Source: Chloroflexota bacterium
GTDB taxonomy: Bacteria; Chloroflexota; Anaerolineae; Thermoflexales; Thermoflexaceae
Reading direction: 5' to 3'
DNA: 12,609 nt
Assembly (NCBI GenBank): GCA_030550075.1
Contig: JAUQQB010000043.1
Coordinates: 1 to 12,609 of the forward strand
Shown here: positions 7,026 to 12,609 of the stretch, piece after piece
Numbering within the stretch: the first letter of the stretch is position 1
How the letters are laid out: each line of letters starts with the position of its first letter
The notes under the pieces: generated by a model
What the model was told of the DNA's origin: nothing
What the model saw: the letters and a program-made list of their open reading frames with translations, nothing else
The model's database searches: none
Program-made: the position numbers and the translations under genes

Positions 7026-8635
7026 TGGAGCCATCCTTCGTAGGATGTGGGGATGTCGATGACCCAGGTTTGATGGGAGGCCAGGGCCTCCACCAGGACA
7101 TCGGCCAGCATCTCCGCAGTTTCGACCGTGATCCCGCGGGCTCCGAAGGCTGCGGCGAGGGTAGGGAGATCCGGGTTCCCCAGGGTGGTGCCCACGGCTT
7201 CCCCGAATCGGGCGACCTGCATCCGGTGGATCAACCCCAGGGCGTTGTCGCGCAACACCAGAGCGACCACTGGAAGGCCATGGCGGACGCTGGTTTCCAG
7301 CTCCTGCACGTTCATCAGGAAGCCCCCATCGCCGCTCACGGCCACCACGGGATCCTCCGGGCAGGCCAGCCGGGCGCCCAGGGCAGCGGGGAGCGCAAAC
7401 CCCATCGCGGAGAGCCCATTGGAAAACAGGATCCGCTGACGGCCCCGAATGGGGTAGGTGAGGCCCATTGCATATTTGTTCAACCCGACATCCACCGTGA
7501 TCACCCCGTGGTCCGGGAGGACCTGGGCCAGGGTGCGGGTGATGGCGGACGGGGAGAGGGGGGCCGATTCCTGTCGGGGACGCTGGAGGGGCTCCCGCAT
7601 CGCCTCCCGAACGGCCGTGACCTCCAGCCAGGGACGCTGGCCAGACGGGGCCATCGCCGTTAGATCCTCCAGGATCGCCCGGACATCCCCGGCCAGGGTG
7701 AGATCGGCGTGGAGGAGGTTGCTCTCAGCTTCCATCACGCTATCCACACATACCACCCGCTTGTGGTTCCCCACGGTCCACAGGCTGGGCTTGACGCCTT
7801 CCACCTCGTCGTAGCCGATCGTGAGGATCAGATCGCAAGCGGTAAACAGTCCCATCAGCTCCCCCCGGGCATGACGGCTGATCACGCCCAAGCAGAGGGG
7901 ATGGTCCTCCGGCAGCGCTCCTTTTCCCATGTAAGTTGTGAGGGTGGGGATCTGATAGGCTTCCACGAAGCGACGAAGGGCATCCAGAGCCTGAGCTCGC
8001 AGCGGGAGGTTGCCTACCAGCAGGACCGGTGCCTGGGCTTCCTGAAGCCAGGCAGCAGCCTGTTGCAATGCTCGAGGATCCAGGCGGGCGTGTCCCGAGA
8101 CAGGGCGTCCGGGAAGCGTGCCGCCCAGATTGAACAGGAAGCACTCCCGCTCCAGGACGTTCACTGGAAGGCTGAGATGAACAGGGCCCGGTCGTTCCGA
8201 TTGGGCGACCTGAAAGGCGTATTGCAAGGTAGCCGGGATAAGCTCGGGGTCGCGGATCACAGCGCTCCATTTCGTGATGGGCTGGAAGAGGGCGACGAGA
8301 TCCACATACTGGTGAACGCCCAGACGCAACTGGTCTGTGGAGACCTGATCCGAGAGCGCCACCACGGGGGAGCGATCCAGGAGGGCATTGGCCAGGCCGG
8401 TGGCCAGGTTGGTCGCTCCGGGGCCCAGGGTGGAGAAGCAAACGCCCGGGCGGGGGGCCAGCCGGCCATAGGCGTCGGCCATGAAGGCCGCAGCCTGTTC
8501 GTGGCGCACCGTGATGAAGCGGATAGAACTCCCTCGAAGGGCCTCAAAGAACGCGACTTCATCACCGGGCAGGCCGAACAGCACAGAGACGCCTTGTTGT
8601 TGCAGGCTTTCGACCAGAAGAGCGGCACCGTTCAT
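7022..8635 (-). CDS. Thiamine-diphosphate enzyme, acetolactate-synthase superfamily
   Basis: A 537-residue protein with the three-domain layout of acetolactate synthase large subunits. Seen: the PYR domain with catalytic glutamate E46 in VRHEQAAAFMADAYGR and STLGPGATNLATGL (68-81); a central domain at about 185-330; and the PP domain with FSNGLSAMGFALPAALGA (404-421), the cofactor motif SGDGGFLMN (434-442) and NALGLIH (464-470). The residue just after, where many relatives have a tryptophan (xWKQ), is arginine (R471), so normal acetolactate synthase specificity is doubtful. No ilvC, ilvD or small subunit is near. In sugar clusters, relatives such as YerE attach two-carbon branches to keto-sugars, which is a possible role (inference). 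The ATG at 8635 is chosen because AAGGAG lies 7 nt upstream; an upstream in-frame ATG at 8653 has no RBS and the frame beyond runs into the repeats. Confidence 0.87.
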   Translation of the reverse strand: MNGAALLVESLQQQGVSVLFGLPGDEVAFFEALRGSSIRFITVRHEQAAAFMADAYGRLAPRPGVCFSTLGPGATNLATGLANALLDRSPVVALSDQVSTDQLRLGVHQYVDLVALFQPITKWSAVIRDPELIPATLQYAFQVAQSERPGPVHLSLPVNVLERECFLFNLGGTLPGRPVSGHARLDPRALQQAAAWLQEAQAPVLLVGNLPLRAQALDALRRFVEAYQIPTLTTYMGKGALPEDHPLCLGVISRHARGELMGLFTACDLILTIGYDEVEGVKPSLWTVGNHKRVVCVDSVMEAESNLLHADLTLAGDVRAILEDLTAMAPSGQRPWLEVTAVREAMREPLQRPRQESAPLSPSAITRTLAQVLPDHGVITVDVGLNKYAMGLTYPIRGRQRILFSNGLSAMGFALPAALGARLACPEDPVVAVSGDGGFLMNVQELETSVRHGLPVVALVLRDNALGLIHRMQVARFGEAVGTTLGNPDLPTLAAAFGARGITVETAEMLADVLVEALASHQTWVIDIPTSYEGWLQ

Positions 8636-8691
8636 GGATGAACTCCTTGTCATTTCTATGGGAGAACGAGCACCCGGGCGCCCGTTACAGA

Positions 8692-9123
8692 TGTTCACAA
8701 AAAGCACGGGCACTTACGTGTCCTACTACGAACGAAAAGCCCCCTGTTTGTAGTAGGGCACGGAGCGAAGCGGAGTGCCCGTCTAAGCGCTCACAAAAAG
8801 ACGACGGGCACTTGCGTGCCCTACTACGAACGGGAAAAGCCCTTTGTTTGTAGTAGGGCACGAAGCGAAGTGGAGTGCCCGTCTAGGCGTTCACAAAAAG
8901 AGGGCAGGCACTTACGTGCCCTACTACGAACAGGAAAAGCCCTTTGTTTGTAGTAGGGCACGAAGCGAAGCGGAGTGCCCGTCGAAGCGTTCACAAAAAG
9001 GGAACGGGCACGGACGTGCCCTACTACGAACAGGAAAAGCCCTTTGTTTGTAGTAGGGCACGAAGCGGAGTGCCCGTCGAAGCGTTCACAAAAAGGGAAC
9101 GGGCACGGACGTGCCCTACTACA
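8692..9123. repeat. Tandem array of ~100-bp palindromic units
   Basis: Three full units start at 8751, 8851 and 8951 with exactly 100-bp spacing. A half unit precedes them (8692-8750), and a final unit from 9051 has a 5-nt deletion and stops at about 9123. Each full unit opens with TAGTAGGGCACG (GGAGC in the first), has nested arms GTGCCCGT and a complement, and closes with the inverted end. In the third unit the 13-base ends at 8950-8962 and 9015-9027 are perfectly complementary, giving a 78-bp palindromic element plus a 22-bp linker. Units nearer the TPP gene are more diverged. There are no unique spacers, so this is not CRISPR. It fills most of 8636-9187, a stretch without any gene; the frames open across it on both strands are repeat artefacts. 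Confidence 0.9.
8995..9021 (-). terminator. Terminator-like hairpin inside repeat unit 3 (similar ones in other units)
   Basis: On the minus strand GGGCAC and GTGCCC form a 6-bp stem around a 4-base loop, followed after 6 nt by five T (8999 down to 8995). The same arrangement occurs at 8795-8821 with a GNRA loop (GCAA), at 8895-8921 with a GUAA loop and a G-U closing pair, and at 9090-9116. A decayed version with a mismatch sits in the first half unit. The stem is short and the spacer longer than in textbook terminators, so partial attenuation between the epimerase and TPP genes is more plausible than full termination (inference). Confidence 0.3.
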
Positions 9124-9180
9124 AACTATGAGTGCGGTGAAGCGCATCCCCCGGCCCGTCGACACAGCTTCCCCGGTCTC

Positions 9181-9199
9181 CCTCTCTCTACGAGAGAGG
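9181..9199 (-). other. Perfect hairpin spanning the epimerase stop codon
   Basis: CCTCTCTC and GAGAGAGG form 8 bp around a 3-base loop; the stop codon at 9190-9188 lies in the loop and stem. No T-run follows on the minus strand, so it is not a classical terminator, but it could stabilise the 3' end of the epimerase message. It lies in a stretch (about 9125-9260) whose composition differs from the gene core and may be an inserted dispersed element. Confidence 0.45.
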
Positions 9200-10330
9200 A
9201 ATCAGCTCCGCGTTCTCCCGGACTGGCAGGGAGAGGGTCTCTCGCCTTTGATAGTGCTGGCCGAAACGAGGCGGCGACTGACGCAGGAGCGCTGCGATGC
9301 GCTCCGCAGCGTGACCATCTCCAAACAGAGGAGGACGTGGCCCGGCGGGCCGGAAGAAGCGCCAGCCCTCCATAATCCGCTGGGGATCGGTCCCCACCAG
9401 GCGATTCCACCCCACCTCTACGGTCTCCATCAGCTCGGTCTCCTCCCGCAGGGTGAGGCATGGGATGCCCAGGAAATAGGCCTCTCGTTGCACCCCTCCG
9501 GAATCCGTCAGGATCATCCGGGCGTGGGCCTCCAGGGTCAGCATGTCCAGGTAGCCCACCGGCTCAATCATCTGGATATGGGGGGTTACTTGAAGGCCAT
9601 AGCGAGCAATGGCCTGCCGGGTGCGCGGATGGACTGGGAACACGATCGGTTCTGGAATGGCGCGAAATCCGGCCAGGATGCCGGCCAGTCGACGCGGGTC
9701 GTCGGTGTTGCCGGCCCGGTGGACGGTGGCCAGCAGATACCCGCCCGGCTCCACCCCCAGGCGTTCCAGAAGGGCTGGGGCGCGCTCCAGAGCGCGGGGG
9801 AGATAAAGGCGCACCGCGTCCAGCATCACATCTCCGACGAAGAAGACGCCCTCCGTGATCCCTTCCCGCGCCAGGTGTTGCACGGCGCGCCGGGTGATGC
9901 AGAAGTGCAAATCCGCCAGCCGGTCGGCCACCAGCCGGTTGATCTCCTCGGGCATGAACTTGTTGAAGCTGCGCTCCCCAGCCTCGATGTGGACCAGCGG
10001 GATGTGCAGCTTGGCTGCCGTCAGGGCCCCGGCCAGGGTGGAGTTGGTGTCCCCTCGCACGATCACCAGGTCCGGCCGTTCCTTCCACAGGACCTCTTCC
10101 AGCCGGGCCATCATCTCCCCGGTCTGACGGCCATGGGGGCCGGATCCCACCCCCAGGTGATAATCCGGGGCAGGCAGATCCAGATCCTCAAAGAAGACAC
10201 GAGACATCGTGTCGTCGTAGTGCTGGCCGGTATGGACCAGCACCTCGTGATGTTCCCGTCGGAGAGCGAAGCTCACCGGGGCGGCCTGGATGAACTCAGG
10301 CCGGGCGCCGACCACCGATACGATCTTCAT
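9188..10330 (-). CDS. Non-hydrolysing UDP-GlcNAc 2-epimerase family (WecB/WbpI-like)
   Basis: Interconverts the gluco and manno forms of a UDP-2-acetamido sugar at C2. Seen in 380 residues: GARPEF (8-13) with R10, GQHYDD (35-40), RGDTNST (92-98) with D94, HIEAGERSFNKFMPEEINR (114-132) with E116 and E128/E129, H204 in TVHRAGNTDD, HPRTR (234-238), and TDSGGVQREAYFLGIPCLTL (275-294). The RSFN-MPEEINR and GWNRLVG patterns match the WbpI-like branch, which acts on 2,3-diamino sugars, better than classical WecB. Where most relatives have HRxEN, this protein has HRAGN, and AGE replaces the usual AGL. Residues beyond about 355 extend past the usual end. The ATG overlaps the dehydrogenase stop as ATGA. 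Downstream, 552 nt separate it from the TPP gene. Confidence 0.9.
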   Translation of the reverse strand: MKIVSVVGARPEFIQAAPVSFALRREHHEVLVHTGQHYDDTMSRVFFEDLDLPAPDYHLGVGSGPHGRQTGEMMARLEEVLWKERPDLVIVRGDTNSTLAGALTAAKLHIPLVHIEAGERSFNKFMPEEINRLVADRLADLHFCITRRAVQHLAREGITEGVFFVGDVMLDAVRLYLPRALERAPALLERLGVEPGGYLLATVHRAGNTDDPRRLAGILAGFRAIPEPIVFPVHPRTRQAIARYGLQVTPHIQMIEPVGYLDMLTLEAHARMILTDSGGVQREAYFLGIPCLTLREETELMETVEVGWNRLVGTDPQRIMEGWRFFRPAGPRPPLFGDGHAAERIAALLRQSPPRFGQHYQRRETLSLPVRENAELIPLS

Positions 10331-11343
10331 GGGCGCGTCTCTACAGGGGTCAGAATCCGGTCCAGCCGGAGGGCGGAGATCGGGCCGTTATAGAGCAGCA
10401 GCCGGATCCGTTCGGCCAGCTGGATCACCCGCAGGCCGTCGAAGGCGGAGACCGCGGGCGGCTGGCCGCTCCGAACACAATCCACGAAATGCTGGAGCTC
10501 CAGCGCCAGCGGCTCGGCCATGGGGATCCCGATCCGTTCCATCCATCCTTCCTGCCGGTATTTCACGGGCTGGTTGTCGTTGGTGATGGTAGGAATGGTA
10601 TAGCGATAAATCGTGATGCCTTTGTTCAGGAGATCCGCCTCGATATAGGCCTCTGCGGCCGTGATCTCGATGGCGCGGATCTTTTGCTCGGTGACCCGCG
10701 AGGCGAACAGGGTGGCGACCTCTCCGCCTGGAAACTCCATCGTCAGAACCGCGTAGTCGATGGCATCGGAGAAGACCGGACGCCCGATGGGATAAATCCG
10801 CACAGGGGGCGCCTTCAGCAGATCGATCGCCAGGTCCAGATCGTGAACCATCAGATCCAGGACCACATCGGCATCCTGGTTGCTGACGGCATAAGGGCTC
10901 AGGCGGCGGAAGATCAGGCTGATAGGACGCATGGTCTCGAGGATGGCCTTGAGCTCAATGTAGACCGGGTTGAACCGCTCGATGTGGCCTACCTGCACCG
11001 GGACGCCCTGGCGACGTGCGGCCTCGCAGATCGCCATAGCCTCCACGACGGAGGTAGCCATGGGTTTCTCAATCAGGACGGCCACCCCCCGCTCGATCAG
11101 CTCTATGGCGATCTCCGCATGCGTGGGGGTGGGGGTGGCGATGGTGGCCGCCTCCACATGGGCGGCCAGATCTTCCAGCGTGGGGAAGGGGGTGGTTTCA
11201 TAGCGGGCGGCAACCTCCATCGCCCGCTCCGGGCACCGGTCATAGATGCCCACCAGCTCCACGCCTCGAAGGGACTGAAGCACCCGGCAATGGCGCTCCC
11301 CCATGGAGCCAACGCCCACGACACCGATCCGCACAGCTTTCAT
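10327..11343 (-). CDS. Gfo/Idh/MocA oxidoreductase, probable UDP-GlcNAc 3-dehydrogenase (GnnA/WbpB-like)
   Basis: NAD(P)-dependent dehydrogenase of 338 residues, expected to oxidise C3 of a UDP-N-acetylhexosamine in the cytoplasm. Seen: the N-terminal Rossmann motif GVGSMG (10-15) with acidic D35 at the end of strand 2, ATPTPTHAEIA (69-79), the hallmark EKP (92-94), and the substrate-site segments GHIERFNPVY (119-128) and DLMVHDLDLAIDLL (163-176) with H167. The GHIERFNP signature is what I associate with GnnA-type enzymes paired with an aminotransferase, and here the aminotransferase is directly upstream. The ATG at 11343 follows the aminotransferase stop after one base with AAGGGGGA before it; an upstream TTG at 11367 is less likely. 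Its stop overlaps the epimerase ATG. The exact substrate is inferred from context. Confidence 0.88.
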   Translation of the reverse strand: MKAVRIGVVGVGSMGERHCRVLQSLRGVELVGIYDRCPERAMEVAARYETTPFPTLEDLAAHVEAATIATPTPTHAEIAIELIERGVAVLIEKPMATSVVEAMAICEAARRQGVPVQVGHIERFNPVYIELKAILETMRPISLIFRRLSPYAVSNQDADVVLDLMVHDLDLAIDLLKAPPVRIYPIGRPVFSDAIDYAVLTMEFPGGEVATLFASRVTEQKIRAIEITAAEAYIEADLLNKGITIYRYTIPTITNDNQPVKYRQEGWMERIGIPMAEPLALELQHFVDCVRSGQPPAVSAFDGLRVIQLAERIRLLLYNGPISALRLDRILTPVETRP

Positions 11344-11344
11344 C

Positions 11345-12436
11345 TTATCCCCCTTGCAGATCCTCAATGGCGGCGTTCAGGGCCTCGACCACGTAGCGGA
11401 CTTCCTCATCCCGAAGGGCAGGGTGAATAGGGAGGGAAAGGACCTCGCGCGCGGCGGCTTCCGCCACCGGAAGGGAATCGTTGTAACCCAGCCGCTGGTA
11501 GAGCGGCTGGCGGTAAACCGGGGTCGGGTAATGGATCCCGGTCTCAATCCCGGCCTCCTTCAGGCGCTCGCGGACCGCGTCCCGCAGCCCGGGGGAGAGG
11601 CGCACGGTGTAGAGGTGATAGACCGGCGTGCTGTTCGGGGTGATCACTACCGGCCTCACTCCGCGGAGATGCTGGTCGTAGAACGCGGCGATCGTGCGGC
11701 GGCGGTCGTTCCATGCGTCGATGTGTTGCAACTGGCCAATCCCCAGGACCGCCTGGAGCTCCGTCATCCGGAAGTTCAGGCCCAGGATCTCATGCACATA
11801 TTTGGCCGACTGGCCATGATCCCGCAGCATGCGAAGGCGACGGGCCAGATGGGAATCCTGTGTGGTGATCATCCCACCCTCGCCTGTGGTGATGTTTTTG
11901 GTGGCGTAGAAGGAGAAACATCCAATACCGAAGGAGCCCACAGGCCGCCCCTGATACAGTGCGCCGGGCGCATGGGCCGCATCTTCGATCAGGGCCAGAC
12001 CGTGGCGCGTTGCCAGCTCCGTGAAGATCCCCATATCGCATGGGTTCCCGTAAAGATGCACCAGGACGATCGCCCGAGTCCGGGGCGTGATCCGCCGCTC
12101 CACCTCCTCGGGATCCAGGTTCAGGGTGGAGGGCTGGATATCGGCGAACACAGGCCGGGCGCCCAGGAACAGGATCGTGTTGGCGGTGGCGGCGAAGGTG
12201 AAGGGCGTGGTGATCACTTCATCTCCCGGCCCGATCTCCAGGGCCATCAGGGCCAGGAGCAACGCTGCCGTCCCGCTGGACACCGCAACTGCGAACGGGA
12301 CCTCGGCCCATTCGGCGAAGCGCTCCTCAAACTCCAGCACCCGCAATCCCTGAGCCAGCCGTCCGGAATCCAGGACCTCCAGGAGGGTCTGTCGGGTCGC
12401 TTCGTCAAATAACGGGCGAGCCATCGGGATTTTCAT
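11345..12436 (-). CDS. DegT/DnrJ/EryC1/StrS PLP-dependent sugar aminotransferase (GnnB/WbpE-like)
   Basis: Transfers an amino group, usually from glutamate, to a keto group on a nucleotide sugar using pyridoxal phosphate. Seen in 363 residues: SSGTAALLLAL (53-63), phosphate and ring contacts EDAAHAPGA (151-159), the Schiff-base lysine K180 in FSFYATKNITTGEGG (174-188), GLNFRMTELQAVLG (219-232) and HYPTPVY (302-308). It is of normal family length. With the 3-dehydrogenase next to it, the likely product is a UDP-2-acetamido-3-amino-2,3-dideoxyhexose (inference). The ATG at 12436 is chosen because KIPMARP is where the family begins; no good Shine-Dalgarno sequence precedes it, and an in-frame GTG at 12529 would add 31 unconserved residues. 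It appears to be the first gene of the unit in the window. The 173 nt upstream (12437-12609) hold no recognisable gene or clear promoter. Confidence 0.9.
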   Translation of the reverse strand: MKIPMARPLFDEATRQTLLEVLDSGRLAQGLRVLEFEERFAEWAEVPFAVAVSSGTAALLLALMALEIGPGDEVITTPFTFAATANTILFLGARPVFADIQPSTLNLDPEEVERRITPRTRAIVLVHLYGNPCDMGIFTELATRHGLALIEDAAHAPGALYQGRPVGSFGIGCFSFYATKNITTGEGGMITTQDSHLARRLRMLRDHGQSAKYVHEILGLNFRMTELQAVLGIGQLQHIDAWNDRRRTIAAFYDQHLRGVRPVVITPNSTPVYHLYTVRLSPGLRDAVRERLKEAGIETGIHYPTPVYRQPLYQRLGYNDSLPVAEAAAREVLSLPIHPALRDEEVRYVVEALNAAIEDLQGG

Positions 12437-12609
12437 GGTTGCGCTCAGTGATACAGAGATCCTTGGACCGGAAGTTCTGGTAGACACCATGGCGGTTTCG
12501 GCCCCGAGCCAGATAATTCTGGTTTCCACTCTAATCAGGGGGAGTTGGGAGGCTGTAAGCAGGGGGTTAGAAGGCGGTAGCCCATGGGTTTCATCAGGGA
12601 TAGGGGCAA

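Noticed and set aside
8636..8713. N-terminal extension of the TPP enzyme to 8713
   Set aside because: The extra 26 residues come from the repeat edge, are not family-like, and the ATG at 8635 has a clear AAGGAG at ideal distance.
8692..9123. Regular ~100-bp repeats resembling a CRISPR array
   Set aside because: The whole unit is conserved, there are no unique spacers, the unit is a palindrome of transposon/REP style, and no cas gene is nearby.
8824..9165. Open frames on both strands running through the repeat array
   Set aside because: Their translations are themselves tandem repeats rich in R, C and T, created by the 100-bp units; they lack ribosome-binding sites and overlap no conserved domain.
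12437..12529. Upstream GTG start for the aminotransferase
   Set aside because: The added residues show no family similarity, and KIPMARP at the ATG 12436 is the usual start of these enzymes. The weak RBS at 12436 leaves some doubt.
12437..12609. Promoter for the whole cluster
   Set aside because: TTACAG with an AT-rich patch about 17 nt later is visible, but the -10 match is poor and the cluster may continue beyond the window, so I do not call it.

Overview
The window is G+C-rich bacterial DNA in which every convincing gene lies on the minus strand, so it is transcribed from right to left. The best clue to lifestyle is the gene at the left edge. It encodes a TtuA-type tRNA 2-thiouridine synthetase with both zinc fingers and the three cluster cysteines, and this family makes the heat-stabilising s2T54 modification in thermophiles. 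A thermophilic, high-GC bacterium is therefore likely. A Chloroflexota (Thermoflexus-like) source would fit the gene style and the interspersed palindromic repeats, but that is an impression, not a demonstrated assignment.

Layout in transcription order. (1) 12436-9188: a tight three-gene unit of DegT-type sugar aminotransferase, Gfo/Idh/MocA dehydrogenase and non-hydrolysing UDP-GlcNAc 2-epimerase. The spacing is 1 nt, then a 4-nt ATGA overlap. Together they look like a pathway that oxidises and aminates C3 of UDP-GlcNAc and inverts C2. (2) 9187-8636: a gene-free stretch filled by a tandem array of about 100-bp palindromic units. In the coding direction the intact units carry a small hairpin followed by a T-run. 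(3) 8635-5892: a thiamine-diphosphate enzyme of the acetolactate-synthase superfamily, translationally coupled to an ATP-grasp ligase. (4) 5814-4373: a 66-residue hypothetical protein, a polyprenyl-phosphate-type GT2 glycosyltransferase, a probable 41-residue micro-ORF and a four-helix EamA/SMR transporter. Nearly all junctions overlap by ATGA or are separated by a few bases. (5) 4370-1542: an FAD-dependent oxidoreductase of the protoporphyrinogen-oxidase/amine-oxidase fold, then a WbaP/WcaJ-type polyprenyl glycosylphosphotransferase. (6) 1541-944: a gene-free stretch with one very strong hairpin. (7) 943-1: the ttuA-like gene, running off the left edge.

Read together, regions 1 to 5 form a cell-surface glycan cluster. 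One module makes a nucleotide-linked aminosugar. The TPP/ATP-grasp pair could add a branch or an acyl/aminoacyl group. The GT2 plus small transporter pair resembles systems that charge and flip a polyprenyl-phosphate sugar, and the phosphotransferase starts the chain on the lipid carrier. No flippase (Wzx), polymerase (Wzy), GT1/GT4 transferase or export gene lies in the window, so the cluster probably continues to the right.

The least ordinary elements are the coupled TPP-enzyme/ATP-grasp pair, the terminator-like repeat array that splits the operon, the ribosome-binding site inside a palindrome before the 66-residue gene, and the unlisted 41-residue reading frame.
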